A DNA stretch of 64,000 nt from Pandoraea iniqua (GTDB lineage Bacteria > Pseudomonadota > Gammaproteobacteria > Burkholderiales > Burkholderiaceae). The stretch spans positions 124,001 through 188,000 of the forward strand of contig NZ_CABPSF010000008.1 of assembly GCF_902459685.1 (NCBI RefSeq). Reading direction: 5' to 3'. Below the pieces are notes generated by a model. That model was not told where the DNA came from, ran no database searches, and saw nothing but the letters and a program-made list of their open reading frames with translations. This document shows, piece after piece, positions 47,414-57,256 of the stretch; the stretch's first letter is position 1; the number at the start of each line of letters is the position of its first letter. The position numbers were made by a program, and so were the translations under genes.

Positions 47414-48991
47414 ATGACGACGCCAATGGATGCGCGTTGCGAGCGCGCACGACAACTGAGTGCCGCCGGCCGGCTGGGCGAAGCGATTGCCGAACTGCGT
47501 CAGTTGCTCAAACAGGCACCGGAGTTTCTGCCCGGTCTGGAAGGTCTCGCCTACGTCTCCCTGCGGATGAACGCGTTCGACGCGGCGGCCGATGCGTTCG
47601 ACCGGATGCTGGCGCTGGTGCCGAAGGCCGGCGCGCAAGTCAGTTTCGATGCGGCGATGGCCAGTTTGCAGGCCGGCCGTCCCATGCGGGCCGATGCACT
47701 GTTCGAATCGGCCGTGCAACAGTCTCCCGATGCCATCGGCGCGATGCATACGGTCGGCATGACGTGGGCGCAGGCGGGCGACAACGCCCGCGCGCTGACT
47801 TGGTTCGAGCGCACTGCCGCCAAGGCACCGGCGTTGTGGCAGGCGCATTTCAACCGTGGCCGTGCGCTCGGTGCGCTGGGCCGCTACGACGAAGAAATCG
47901 ATGCCTACCGGCTCGCCAACGCGATTGCGCCGCAGCAGCCCGATCCGCTGGTCAATCTCGGCGTGGCGCTGCGCGAGCGACACGCTTTCCAAGACGCTTT
48001 GCAGTGCTTCACCCAAGCCGTGAAGTTGTCGCCGGAACACGCGGGTGCGCGCACGAATCGTGCGCAGACGAACCTGCTGCTCGGCGACTTCGAGCACGGC
48101 TGGCGCGACTACGAATGGCGTTGGCTCGATGGCGGGCAAACGCGGCGCTTCCCCGACCGGCTGTGGGACGGCCGTGCGCCGCTGGCGGGCAAGAAGGTCT
48201 TTGTTTATAGCGAACAGGGTTTCGGCGACACGCTTCAGTTCGTGCGCTTCGTGCCCCGGCTGGTGGAACTGGGCGCGCAGGTGATGCTCTGCGTGCAAGC
48301 GCCGCTCGTGACGTTGCTGGGCGGTTTCGCCCGTGGTGTGACGGTGCTGGGCGAACATATGCCGGTGCCGTCGTTCGACTGGCAGATGCCGTTGCTCAGC
48401 CTGCCGCATTTGCTCGGCGTCGGCGGCGATGTGAGCAGCGGGCACATGCCTTATGTGCGCTCGAGCGCGGCGCGCGAAATGATCTGGCGCTCGATGCTGG
48501 GGGCCAAACCTGCGGGCGAAGTGCGGGTGGGCTTTGCGTGGCGTCCCCGTCCGTTCCCGCCGAATCGCGATGTCGGCCTCGATCACTGGAAGCCGGTGTT
48601 TGCGACCGGGGCGCAGTTCTTTTCCTTGCAGGTGGATGCGACCGACGAAGAGCGCGCGCAACTTGCCACGCACGCCAACGTGCGCGACATCGGCGCGAAG
48701 CTCAGCGATTTTGCCGAGACCGCGGCGGTCATCGCACAGATGGACGTGGTGATTACGGCCGATACGGCCGTGGCGCACGTGGCGGGCGCGCTGGGTAAGC
48801 CGGTGTGGGTGTTGCTCAACCACACGCCCGACTGGCGCTGGCAGCTGACGCGTCGCGACAGCGAATGGTATCCGTCGGCAGCGCTCTATCGCCAGCCGCA
48901 GCGCGGCGACTGGGATGCCGTGATGGCGCAGGTGAGTGAAGATCTTGCCGCCATCGCGACGAACGCGAAGGGCGAGCCGGTCGCGGGCTGA
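47414..48991 (+). CDS. TPR protein with glycosyltransferase-like C-terminal domain
   Basis: 525 residues. The N-terminal ~235 contain about six TPR helices pairs (for example AIAELRQLLKQAPEFLPGLE, and ALTWFERTAAKAPALWQAHF). The C-terminal part resembles the heptosyltransferase/GT-B half found in many TPR-GT9 proteins: VFVYSEQGFGDTLQFVRFVP, then the late nucleotide-site-like VVITADTAVAHVAGALGKPV and LLNHTPDWRW. It may glycosylate proteins or polysaccharide; acceptor unknown. ATG 47414 follows AAGGAAG at 7 nt. Confidence 0.82.
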   Translation: MTTPMDARCERARQLSAAGRLGEAIAELRQLLKQAPEFLPGLEGLAYVSLRMNAFDAAADAFDRMLALVPKAGAQVSFDAAMASLQAGRPMRADALFESAVQQSPDAIGAMHTVGMTWAQAGDNARALTWFERTAAKAPALWQAHFNRGRALGALGRYDEEIDAYRLANAIAPQQPDPLVNLGVALRERHAFQDALQCFTQAVKLSPEHAGARTNRAQTNLLLGDFEHGWRDYEWRWLDGGQTRRFPDRLWDGRAPLAGKKVFVYSEQGFGDTLQFVRFVPRLVELGAQVMLCVQAPLVTLLGGFARGVTVLGEHMPVPSFDWQMPLLSLPHLLGVGGDVSSGHMPYVRSSAAREMIWRSMLGAKPAGEVRVGFAWRPRPFPPNRDVGLDHWKPVFATGAQFFSLQVDATDEERAQLATHANVRDIGAKLSDFAETAAVIAQMDVVITADTAVAHVAGALGKPVWVLLNHTPDWRWQLTRRDSEWYPSAALYRQPQRGDWDAVMAQVSEDLAAIATNAKGEPVAG

Positions 48992-49024
48992 GCTGAACGA
49001 TGGCCGCCTCGACGGCCGCCCGGG

Positions 49025-50098
49025 TCAGCCGATATCGCTCTGATCGACCTCTTCGTCGCGCATGCGGGTGTAGATATTCCAGCACGCGATGAAGAGGGCG
49101 GCGATGAGCGGGCCGATCACGAACCCGGTCAACCCGATAAGTGACATGCCGCCGAGGGTGGAGATCAGTACCACCCAGTCGGGCAGCTTGGTGTCCTTGC
49201 CCACGAGAATCGGGCGCAGCACGTTGTCGACCAGACTGACGATCGTGCCGCAGAAGGCGAACAGGATCACCCCGCGCCAGATATCTCCCGAGAGAAACAG
49301 CCACACGCCCACGGGCACCCAGACGAAGGCCGCGCCCACGGCCGGCAGCAGCGACAGAAACGCCATCACCACGGCAGCCAGCACGTAGCCCTGAATCCCC
49401 AGCACCGCGAAGATGAAGCCGCCGAGCGCGCCCTGCGCCACGGCGACGGCGATGTTCCCCTTGACCGTTGCACGCACGACCGTCGTGAACTGCTTGAGCA
49501 ACTGCGTCTTGTGACGTTCGTCGAGCGGAATGGCGCGGCGGATGATCACGCCCAGCACGATGCCGTCGCGCAGCAGGAAGAACAGCAGATAGAGCATCAC
49601 GCCGAAACTCACGAGCAACTGCGCCGTGTTCTGGCCGATGCTCAGCAGGTAGACGGCCACGAAGCGGCCGATCTGCGCGGCACCGTCGCCGAGTTTCAAC
49701 TGCATGGCCGTGACGTCCTGTATTCCGGCCAGATCCATGATCCGGTGCACGCTCAGGGGCAGGCGGTCGAGCAGCCCCTGAAACGCGATGGTGAGTTGCG
49801 GCAGGTCGGTGCGAAAGCGCACGATGGCCGTGCCGATTTCCTGCGTGAGCATGCCGACGATCAATGTGAGCGGCAGAATCACGATGATCAGGATCAGCGA
49901 TAAGGTGACGAGGGCCGCCAGATTCTTGCGGCCACGCATACGAAGCTCGATGCGGCGCTGGATCGGCTGGAACAGCACGGCTAGAATCGTTCCCCAGAAG
50001 ACGGCGCCGAACAGCGGAAACAGAATCCACACGAAGGCGACCGTCACGGCGAACAGCAGGAGATGGAAGAACTTGCGCTGCTCGCTACGGCTTGACAT
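49025..50098 (-). CDS. AI-2E-family transporter (YdiK/PerM-like)
   Basis: A 357-residue inner-membrane protein with about eight hydrophobic segments, opening FHLLLFAVTVAFVWILFPLF. The conserved later block is GAAFVWVPVGVWLFLSG followed by DNVLRPILVGKDTKLPDWVV. The family includes exporters of autoinducer-2 and Na+/H+ antiporters, and the role here is unclear. Its start overlaps the nhaR-like gene by 14 bp, so the regulator and transporter may be one unit. Confidence 0.87.
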   Translation of the reverse strand: MSSRSEQRKFFHLLLFAVTVAFVWILFPLFGAVFWGTILAVLFQPIQRRIELRMRGRKNLAALVTLSLILIIVILPLTLIVGMLTQEIGTAIVRFRTDLPQLTIAFQGLLDRLPLSVHRIMDLAGIQDVTAMQLKLGDGAAQIGRFVAVYLLSIGQNTAQLLVSFGVMLYLLFFLLRDGIVLGVIIRRAIPLDERHKTQLLKQFTTVVRATVKGNIAVAVAQGALGGFIFAVLGIQGYVLAAVVMAFLSLLPAVGAAFVWVPVGVWLFLSGDIWRGVILFAFCGTIVSLVDNVLRPILVGKDTKLPDWVVLISTLGGMSLIGLTGFVIGPLIAALFIACWNIYTRMRDEEVDQSDIG

Positions 50099-51119
50099 GA
50101 GATTTCCTCGAAGCGGCTGGGGGTGTCAACGACTCGGCGGAGGTGTCACGCGTCGCACGCAGGGTGTGCGCCTTCGCCGTGGTACTCGGTGTGATCGTCG
50201 CACTCGTTGTTATATCAGACTCGGATGGCGTCGCCGCGAGCGCGGCCGCTTCTTGCATGATCTGGTGCACGAGCGGATGTCCTTCGCCGCGCCGCGAGCG
50301 AATCGCGTGAATTTCTTCATGGACGCCGTGCGGGCGTCCGAGCCAGCGCAGGCCGCGCAGCACCGACACGTCGCCCGCGCCGGCCTCGCTGAGCGGAAAC
50401 ACACCCATGCCACGCGTGGCAAAGACCGCCATCAACGCACTGTCTTCGAATTCACCGACGATGTTCGGGCGAATGGCTTGGGCTTCGAACCATTGGTCGA
50501 GACGCGCCCGCAGGGCCGAGTGGCCGGTGGGCATCAGCACGGGCAGTTCCGTGAGGCATTGCGGAAAGTGTTCGCGCGAGACGTTGCGCACGAGCGAGGC
50601 GGGGCCGTACCAGTCGACCGGCGACTCGATGAGGCGCTCACTGGCGAGCCGCAGGGTGGGGTTGTAGGGGGCGGGCTGACTGGCGAGCACCAGATCGAGC
50701 TTGTGCAGGGCGAGTTCGGCGAGCAGTTGCTCGTGCTCGCCTTCATGACAGACGAGTCGCAGCGAGGGTGTAGCGAGCACCGGCGCCAGCAGGGCATGGG
50801 CGGCGAGTTTCGAGATCCCGTCCGAGAGACCGACGGCCAGCCGCGCGACGCGGCCGCTGGCGGCTTCGCGGACTTCATCGGGAATCGACTGCCCGAGCCG
50901 GAAGATTTCTTCGGCGCGCCGGAACGCGGCTTGACCGGGTTCGGTCATCGCCACGCCGCGCCCCAGCGGCTTGAGCAACTGGTGGCCCAGCGATTTTTCC
51001 AGTTCGCGAACCTGCGCGCTGATCGTCTGCACGGCCATGTCGAGGCGTTCCGCGGCCCGTGCGAAACCTCCCTCCTTGACGACGACCCAGAAATAGTAAA
51101 GATGACGGTAGTTCAACAT
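50085..51119 (-). CDS. LysR-family regulator, NhaR-like
   Basis: 344 residues. The N-terminal winged helix MLNYRHLYYFWVVVKEGGFA with AAERLDMAVQTISAQVRELE is the characteristic NhaR start. The LysR substrate-binding fold follows (VARLAVGLSDGISKLAAHAL). The last ~50 residues are a Thr/Ser/Ala-rich extension absent from most LysR proteins. NhaR responds to Na+ in E. coli; the overlap here with an AI-2E-family gene and the nearby TerC gene hint at ion or membrane homeostasis, as inference. Confidence 0.88.
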   Translation of the reverse strand: MLNYRHLYYFWVVVKEGGFARAAERLDMAVQTISAQVRELEKSLGHQLLKPLGRGVAMTEPGQAAFRRAEEIFRLGQSIPDEVREAASGRVARLAVGLSDGISKLAAHALLAPVLATPSLRLVCHEGEHEQLLAELALHKLDLVLASQPAPYNPTLRLASERLIESPVDWYGPASLVRNVSREHFPQCLTELPVLMPTGHSALRARLDQWFEAQAIRPNIVGEFEDSALMAVFATRGMGVFPLSEAGAGDVSVLRGLRWLGRPHGVHEEIHAIRSRRGEGHPLVHQIMQEAAALAATPSESDITTSATITPSTTAKAHTLRATRDTSAESLTPPAASRKSHVKP

Positions 51120-51311
51120 AAAGCGGCAACTTCGAAAAAACCGAACTAAGGTGAAGTATATAACTGGTTTTTGCGAAGCATGAGTTCGACGATGATGCTG
51201 ACCTGAACCCGCGTTATGCGTTGTTTGCGGGACAACAAACGGAATCGGGGCGGCTGGCGAGGGTGGTTGGCGGCGCGATTTCGATAACTCTACGGAAACT
51301 CTGGCGCACTT

Positions 51312-52091
51312 ATGGACTATCTGCTTGCTTTGGCGGCCGACCCGGCGGTATGGGCGGCGCTCGTTACGCTGGTGGTGATGGAGGTCGTGCTTGGCATCGA
51401 CAACCTGATCTTCATTTCGATCTTGACCAACAAGTTGCCGCTATCGATGCGTGCGCGCACGCAGCGCATGGGCATTGGGTTGGCGTTGGTCATGCGTCTG
51501 GCGCTGCTGGGTACGGTGGCTTGGATTGCTAAGCTGACCACCCCGCTGTTCGAGTTGTTCGGTCATGGGTATTCGTGGCGCGACCTGATTTTGATTTCGG
51601 GCGGTCTCTTCTTGGTGTGGAAGGCGACCAAGGAGATGCATCACCACGTGGCGTCGGGAACCAATGATGAGCCGCATGCTGAAACGGGGTCGGCGGCCGG
51701 CGCGGTGGTGACGATCACGGCGAAGGCGGCGGTGATCCAGATTCTGGTGTTGGACTTGGTGTTCTCGATCGACAGTATCGTGACGGCGGTGGGCATGACG
51801 GAGCACATCCCGATCATGTTTATTGCGGTGATTGCAGCGGTGACGGCGATGTTGTTCATGGCAGGGCCGCTCTCGCGATTCATCGCGGCGAACCCGACGG
51901 TGATCATGCTGGCGCTGGGCTTCCTGCTGGTGATCGGTATGACGCTGATTGCGGAAGGGATGGGGTCACACATACCCAAGGGTTACATCTACGCGGCCAT
52001 GGCATTCTCGGCGTTCGTTGAAGGTCTGAACATGTTGACGCGTCGTGCCAAAGCGCGGCGCAACGTGGAGAAGGCGCGGGTAGTGGAGTGA
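51312..52091 (+). CDS. TerC-family integral membrane protein
   Basis: 259 residues, about seven membrane helices, with the family's paired acidic motifs [11 protein letters not shown] near residue 25 and [12 protein letters not shown] near residue 152. TerC proteins are tied to tellurite resistance and, in several species, manganese export. I looked for a yybP-ykoY (manganese) riboswitch in the 190-bp leader and did not find its conserved core. A terminator follows at 52192-52222. Confidence 0.93.
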   Translation: MDYLLALAADPAVWAALVTLVVMEVVLGIDNLIFISILTNKLPLSMRARTQRMGIGLALVMRLALLGTVAWIAKLTTPLFELFGHGYSWRDLILISGGLFLVWKATKEMHHHVASGTNDEPHAETGSAAGAVVTITAKAAVIQILVLDLVFSIDSIVTAVGMTEHIPIMFIAVIAAVTAMLFMAGPLSRFIAANPTVIMLALGFLLVIGMTLIAEGMGSHIPKGYIYAAMAFSAFVEGLNMLTRRAKARRNVEKARVVE

Positions 52092-52191
52092 CCTGTGCTC
52101 CGCGATACGCAACAAGTGTGACGTGCGTGTCGAAGGCTGACTGACGTCACGTCGCTGCGATATTGGGTGAAGTGCGGGTGAAGTGAACAAG

Positions 52192-52222
52192 GCGGTGCCG
52201 ATGAGAATCGGCGCCGCTTTTT
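52192..52222 (+). terminator. Intrinsic terminator of the TerC gene
   Basis: GCGGTGCCGAT pairs with ATCGGCGCCGC (one G-T pair) around GAGA, followed by TTTTT. Confidence 0.88.
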
Positions 52223-52346
52223 CGTTTGGGCGATGCGATTGAAGAGTTCGGTTTTTGCGAAGTTGGATGAATGAAAATGCAGGTTTTTTGGGATGCCGCC
52301 GACCGATACATTGAGGACGTTGTCTTTTACGTAACGGAGCGAAACG

Positions 52347-52727
52347 ATGAAATGTCCTGTGTGCAGTACCCCGGATCTGTTGATGACGGAGCGTCAGGGA
52401 GTGGAGATCGATTACTGCCCGATCTGCCGGGGCGTGTGGCTGGACCGTGGCGAACTGGACAAGCTGATCGAGCGCACGGACGGGAGCGCGACAATGCCGG
52501 CGCATCTGACCCGCAACGGCGACCGAAGCGATCGAGGTGAGCGCCGGGACAGCGACGAACGCGGCCAGCACATCGAGCGCGAGTATCGCAAGGAGAGCGC
52601 AGGACACGGCTTCGGCCACAGCGGCGAACAGCGCCGCGACGCCCACTACGGCCACGACGACCGCCGCCGCCACTACGATCAGCCAAGAAAGAAGAAGTCG
52701 CTGTTTGAGATGTTCGACTTTGATTGA
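52347..52727 (+). CDS. TFIIB-type zinc-ribbon protein
   Basis: 126 residues. The N-terminal ~42 form a zf-TFIIB domain with C-x2-C (MKCPVCS) and C-x2-C (DYCPICRGVWLDRGELDKLI). The rest is very hydrophilic, rich in Arg, Asp, His and Gly, and ends KKKSLFEMFDFD, a short conserved tail in this family. Function unknown; probably nucleic-acid or protein binding in the cytosol. It is the last chromosomal gene before the island. Confidence 0.85.
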   Translation: MKCPVCSTPDLLMTERQGVEIDYCPICRGVWLDRGELDKLIERTDGSATMPAHLTRNGDRSDRGERRDSDERGQHIEREYRKESAGHGFGHSGEQRRDAHYGHDDRRRHYDQPRKKKSLFEMFDFD

Positions 52728-52786
52728 AGCAGGGAGATTGAAGTGAGGTAACCGCAGACAGCGCACTCGCAAATGCGCAAACGAAG

Positions 52787-52822
52787 AAAAAGCCGCTGCT
52801 CCTTTCGGAACAGCGGCTTTTT
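52787..52822 (+). terminator. Intrinsic terminator next to the island boundary
   Basis: AGCCGCTG pairs with CAGCGGCT around a 12-nt loop, with A-run before and T-run after. It ends the zinc-ribbon transcript and lies 5 bp from the tRNA fragment. Confidence 0.85.
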
Positions 52823-52827
52823 ACATC

Positions 52828-52874
52828 TGGTGGCGAATCAGGGACTCGAACCCCGGACCTGCGGATTATGATTC
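52828..52874 (-). other. tRNA 3' fragment (CAT anticodon), island attachment site
   Basis: Read on the minus strand this is the 3' part of a tRNA: anticodon loop ATCATAA, stem TCCGC, variable AGGTC, T-arm CGGGG-TTCGAGT-CCCTG, acceptor ATTCGCC, discriminator A and CCA. The 5' half is missing: no GGCGAAT or D-arm is found on the island side. A duplicated tRNA 3' end is the normal scar of tyrosine-integrase insertion. The CAT anticodon means Met or lysidine-modified Ile. Confidence 0.85.
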
Positions 52875-53086
52875 GGCGTGTGACGCGGTAAGTTGCTGAA
52901 AAATAAGCTTATGTACCCGTAAACGAACATAATGCAAAGTTATTTGGCGTCAATAGTTTAGCGTAACTTCAGCGACCCTTGGAGAATTGAGCACTGCACC
53001 TTCGTTGCACCGAAAGCGGGGGCCTAGCCCCACAAGCTTCCCGTCGAAGTGCCGCTGGAGTGACGAGTGCATTGTGGTCAGAACAC

Positions 53087-56000
53087 TCACCTCAAGCGAC
53101 GCCTAATGCCTGCTTCAATGTCTTCACGGCTAGCGTCACGATCGTAGTTTTCGGCTAGCGCCATGAGAAGTTTGGAAGAGACAAACGGGTGTGAAAACTG
53201 AATCATCTGGCCCCATTTTCGGTATTTTTCTGCTAGTGCGCGTTCCTGTTCGCCGCCTTCGCCGCGCCAGTGTGCTCCGCGCGAATTGAAAACTCCGGTG
53301 CACGCCCCCTCCATTAGCGGCTCTGACTGGATATCCTCCATCGCGTCCCGTACCGGTTCACACGGCCACGCGCCATCGTGGCCGATAGGTGCGCCGGAAA
53401 GCAGCTTGCCAATGCAGATGTCGGCAATTTCGGAGCGGTCCAACTGGGCGCAGGACTGTCGAACGGTCAAAATCCACTTCGCTAAACGATCCCCGGTGAG
53501 TTCGTTGAGGTCGTTATGGCCCGGAATGCGTTGGATGGCTTCCAGCAGCTTATATCCCCGCTCCGCCATATTCACGACGCTATCGGCTGAGACCTGAAAT
53601 TCAGCAGGGTCTGTTCCGCCATCGTTACGTTTGTAGACCCAACATATTGCCTGCACGAAAAGTTCGGGATGCACCTCGACGTACCGCTCTAGGTTTGGAA
53701 TTCCATACTGACCTTGGCGATCCCAAGGGCGCGCTAGGGCATCAAGGTACGCAAACTCCAAGCCAGCCTTCTCATCGAGAGTTAGTGCTTGACTACTGTC
53801 GAGGTGTTTGAATGCCTCTTCAACATAGTAATGCTCGAGCGCGTACTCGCCGGGGCGATCCTTTCCGCCTTTTGCCATTGCCGACAAAACTCGGAAAAGA
53901 ACTTTTGCATCGAGCTTGGTCGGATGAAACCGAATACACGAGAATGCTGCACGTGGTCGCTCTGCACCCAATAGTCTCTCGACCGCTTCGTTGTTTTCGC
54001 CGCTTTCGTCGTGAATCCAGTCTGGCGTGACCTCACTCCAATATTTGGCTTGGTTCGCCTCATCGAGGGCATCGACCAACTTCCAGGTGCTTTTGCAGAA
54101 CGGTGCGAGGACAAACATCTGCACCACATCCTCAGGGGCAAGTCCAACCGCGACGCTCTTAAGGGTCGCACTGCGTTTGTCGTCGTCGGCCATGGCTCGC
54201 AAGGCTCCGCTAATGAGAGTCTTGTGCGAATGTAGTTCCTCCTGCGCCAGTAGGATCGGCGCAAGTGCGAGTCGCAACAATTCCACTAGTTCCTGCTCGG
54301 ACAAGACGGTGCTGACCACGAGTCCGCCGATCACCCACGCAGCATTCCCGCGTTCGGCAAGCTCTAGTATTCCTGTTAGACCACGCTGCGCGACGATCTC
54401 GCAGAGTGCGGCGACCCTTAGGCGAGTGACGTGCTCCTCGCGCTTGTGGAAATCGATTTTCTCAATATCATCAATCTCATCGGCAGACTCCTCGACCCAT
54501 CCATTGCGGAACAACCATGCGTGTTTATTAAGGGGATCGCTTGGCTCAAGCGCTGCGTAGGCAGCCATGCCCGCGGTCGCAAGGTGAGTTGTTTGTCCGC
54601 TCTTTTTTGTTCGGAGGGCTGCCCGTCGAGTGAGTGTGGAAACTCGGATCTTTTCGCGCAATATGGCTTTATCAGCATCACTGGCGCCATTATTTGCCCA
54701 GTCTACGATCAACGTCCAGGCACGATTTTGGTCGACCTCGGTTAGGTCGTGTAGGCGCTCAATCAGATCGCACAACATTCCTAGCGAATGATTCGGCCAT
54801 GTCAACGCCATCTCGACCATTTCTCTAACGAAGTCGATGGTTGGTCCCCACGTAGGAAACGGTTCGCCGAATCCGTACCCGTCGGGGCGCCAGCGTGGCT
54901 TGTGGCTATAGTCACCGACTTGATGATGGTTGCCAAATTGCGCGACGCAAATCTTCCATCCCACACTTGGAAATCTCTCTGCGAGTTTTCTCATCAGGGC
55001 CACTCGTTGCTCGTGGTTCGCTGCGGTTTGGGGCATCCAAGCGCGGAAGATGGACAGCAACGAATTGATCGGCTTGTTGGTCCAGTTGTCGGCAATTTCT
55101 ACCTGTGCAAGTCGGGCGAGGATCAAGGCGGCGCGCGGTAGCGTTTGGGGATTCCAGGAAAGACCTTCCAATGCCCAAAGCAATCCGGTTCGACTTGGGC
55201 TACGCCCAAAAACGCCGGCGTCTACCGGACGAAGAAGTCCAAGAACGGCGGGATTCTTGGCGTTAAGATCGCGATCAAGGATCGAGAGGAATTCGTCAGG
55301 AGCTGCTTCTGCATAGGTAGGTAGGTCGCGATCATTTGCCTCTAGAATCCGCGTGCTCAGTGGTGTCAGTAACTCTCGCACGACGTGTGTCGCCTCGATC
55401 TCGGTATCTATGCCGAGGCGACTCTGGAACAGTTGCTTTCCATGAAAGGCCAATAGGACCAACGTTTCCGAAATGCCGTCGCGGAAGGTACTTGAAAACT
55501 CGCGCGTCTTGCCATGAATCGCCGCCGCCCAGCGCTGATCCTCGTCGAGATCGAGTGCTGGGTCGTCTTCGCCGAGCACCATACGTGCTACCGCAAAGTA
55601 GCGGTTTAGATCGGCCCGCGTTATTGTGCCGGCAATAGCGTAGAGCAGGTCAAGCTTCGAGATCACGCCCCTGTATGTGCCGACAGACCAGATAGGCGCG
55701 TCATTCAATTGAGCAAGGCTTTGGCAGTCTCTCTCGAGATTGTCGTACGGACGGTCGTCGGCCAGAAGCGAAAGGCCGATCCTATCGGTTTCATTCTGAC
55801 TATTCCATGCGCCCACAAAAAGGAACGGAACGAGGCTTCCCGCCGTCTGACGATCCATCGCCCATTCCGGTGATCGGACGGCTGGGAGCGAAGATAGCTG
55901 ACGGCGTAAGACGGTGAGTGATCTGCCCGACGCACCCGCTAGCCGCGCGATTTCGTCGCGATTCTTGCCCATCTCGCCAAGCGCCTTATTGAAGGTCTCG

Positions 56001-57211
56001 AAGCTGGCCGGTTCCAAAACGATGTCTGGGGTGGCAGTCACGGCGTTTCGAGGGTAGATGACGATAGAATGCGTAGAGTTGGCGTATGGTGCGAGTTCGC
56101 GCTCGACTTCCCGCGAAAACGCTACAGGGATGAACGTTTGTGCCCCTGTCATCAGGCGGGGCAATACGTTTGGTGTGTCGAACACCAAAACGCGGTCGCG
56201 ATACAGCATCAGATCGTTACCGCCGCGCTCGCTTAGCAATTGGGCAAGGAAGGCAAGCGCCTCGTCAGTAGAGTCAGCCGCAATCAAAATCGGCCCTTCT
56301 GACGGTCTCGTGAGTCGAGCGAGCAAGGACCTTTTGGTTGACTGGATGGCGGAGTCAAACAGAGCACCACTCAATGGCGGGGTGCTGACGCCAGCCCAGT
56401 CTGCCCAGCACTTGTCTAGAGAGCGAACGTGGACCGAAGGATTTTGCGTCTCATTGGCGAACCACGTTTGTGCGGGCAGAGACTGCTCCAGCCATTGTTC
56501 AAGATCGCTCGCGTCATAGGCGCGAATGTCCTTCCAAAGCCCCATTGCCTTCTTGGTCGCAACCCAAGTTGCCTTCCCAGCCCATCGACGCGGAGTAACG
56601 AACATAAACGTCGTCTCTGCACGCTCTTCGCTACCCAAAGCCTTCACGCTTTTTTCGAAGTCGCTCTCGGCTTTGGCCTTGGGGTCCTCGTTGGTTCCAA
56701 ACTCCCAGCCGGAACGCCCGATAGGAACCCAAGGCGTTCCTTCGTTTGCCTCAAGGACACCGTCCCATCCTGGGCGTTCGGCATCGTCGTTGCCTGGAAA
56801 GTCCACTTTCGTAAGGCCACTCGAGGTTGAATGAATCAGTGTGCGCAAAAACACAGCTAGGCGGCTTCGCGCTGTGATGTTATGCGAGACCCAATCTTCG
56901 ATATCGTTAGCCTTAATTCTCAAAAAAGGCGGCACGTAGGTCTTGGTGTCGGCAGGTGCGTCTTTTTGCTTGGCCTGTGCCGCGTCGTACTGCGCTTGCA
57001 TCTCCATGAGCTCCTTGAGCGGGTAGCTAAACGCCTTCTCTAGACGGGCTGCCATCTCGGCGGACAGCGATGCATTGCCATTGAGCAAATTCGACAGGGC
57101 GGGGCGGCCCACCCCAATAAGCTGCGCAGCTTTTGTGACAGACATCCCCTGCGGAATGATCTCAGCCCTGATGCGCGTTCCAGGATGGGGAATGTCGGTG
57201 GGCAGAGTCAT
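53087..57211 (-). CDS. Giant HigA-like HTH protein fused to a putative PD-(D/E)XK nuclease and a long helical region
   Basis: 1,374 residues. Residues ~10-62 are a HigA/XRE-type HTH (IPQGMSVTKAAQLIGVGRPA, then LSNLLNG). Residues ~100-260 look like an Mrr-related PD-(D/E)XK fold: Asp150 in PGWDGV, Glu170 in GWEFGTN, Lys178/Lys180 in PKAKA, then TFMFVTPRRW. Residues ~300-550 sit where STAND-type defence proteins have their NTPase, but I see no Walker A, only PILIAADSTDEAL. The remainder is helical-repeat-like without known motifs. ATG 57211 has AGGAT upstream; ATG 57289 lies beyond the palindrome. I recognise no named family for the whole protein. A nucleolytic anti-phage role is inference. Confidence 0.72.
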   Translation of the reverse strand: MTLPTDIPHPGTRIRAEIIPQGMSVTKAAQLIGVGRPALSNLLNGNASLSAEMAARLEKAFSYPLKELMEMQAQYDAAQAKQKDAPADTKTYVPPFLRIKANDIEDWVSHNITARSRLAVFLRTLIHSTSSGLTKVDFPGNDDAERPGWDGVLEANEGTPWVPIGRSGWEFGTNEDPKAKAESDFEKSVKALGSEERAETTFMFVTPRRWAGKATWVATKKAMGLWKDIRAYDASDLEQWLEQSLPAQTWFANETQNPSVHVRSLDKCWADWAGVSTPPLSGALFDSAIQSTKRSLLARLTRPSEGPILIAADSTDEALAFLAQLLSERGGNDLMLYRDRVLVFDTPNVLPRLMTGAQTFIPVAFSREVERELAPYANSTHSIVIYPRNAVTATPDIVLEPASFETFNKALGEMGKNRDEIARLAGASGRSLTVLRRQLSSLPAVRSPEWAMDRQTAGSLVPFLFVGAWNSQNETDRIGLSLLADDRPYDNLERDCQSLAQLNDAPIWSVGTYRGVISKLDLLYAIAGTITRADLNRYFAVARMVLGEDDPALDLDEDQRWAAAIHGKTREFSSTFRDGISETLVLLAFHGKQLFQSRLGIDTEIEATHVVRELLTPLSTRILEANDRDLPTYAEAAPDEFLSILDRDLNAKNPAVLGLLRPVDAGVFGRSPSRTGLLWALEGLSWNPQTLPRAALILARLAQVEIADNWTNKPINSLLSIFRAWMPQTAANHEQRVALMRKLAERFPSVGWKICVAQFGNHHQVGDYSHKPRWRPDGYGFGEPFPTWGPTIDFVREMVEMALTWPNHSLGMLCDLIERLHDLTEVDQNRAWTLIVDWANNGASDADKAILREKIRVSTLTRRAALRTKKSGQTTHLATAGMAAYAALEPSDPLNKHAWLFRNGWVEESADEIDDIEKIDFHKREEHVTRLRVAALCEIVAQRGLTGILELAERGNAAWVIGGLVVSTVLSEQELVELLRLALAPILLAQEELHSHKTLISGALRAMADDDKRSATLKSVAVGLAPEDVVQMFVLAPFCKSTWKLVDALDEANQAKYWSEVTPDWIHDESGENNEAVERLLGAERPRAAFSCIRFHPTKLDAKVLFRVLSAMAKGGKDRPGEYALEHYYVEEAFKHLDSSQALTLDEKAGLEFAYLDALARPWDRQGQYGIPNLERYVEVHPELFVQAICWVYKRNDGGTDPAEFQVSADSVVNMAERGYKLLEAIQRIPGHNDLNELTGDRLAKWILTVRQSCAQLDRSEIADICIGKLLSGAPIGHDGAWPCEPVRDAMEDIQSEPLMEGACTGVFNSRGAHWRGEGGEQERALAEKYRKWGQMIQFSHPFVSSKLLMALAENYDRDASREDIEAGIRRRLR

Positions 57212-57256
57212 AAGATCCTCATGAACTTGAGCTGATAAACAATTATTCTTTGATGT

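Noticed and set aside
51120-51311. Manganese (yybP-ykoY) riboswitch ahead of TerC
   Set aside because: TerC genes often carry one, but the conserved GGGGAGUAG-type core and paired loops are not visible in the 190-bp leader.
52828-52906. Complete tRNA gene
   Set aside because: Only the anticodon loop to CCA is present; no matching 5' acceptor strand or D-arm is found on the island side.
53087-57211. Conventional HigBA toxin-antitoxin pair
   Set aside because: The HTH is HigA-like, but no small HigB (RelE-fold) gene lies next to it and the HTH is fused to more than 1,300 further residues.
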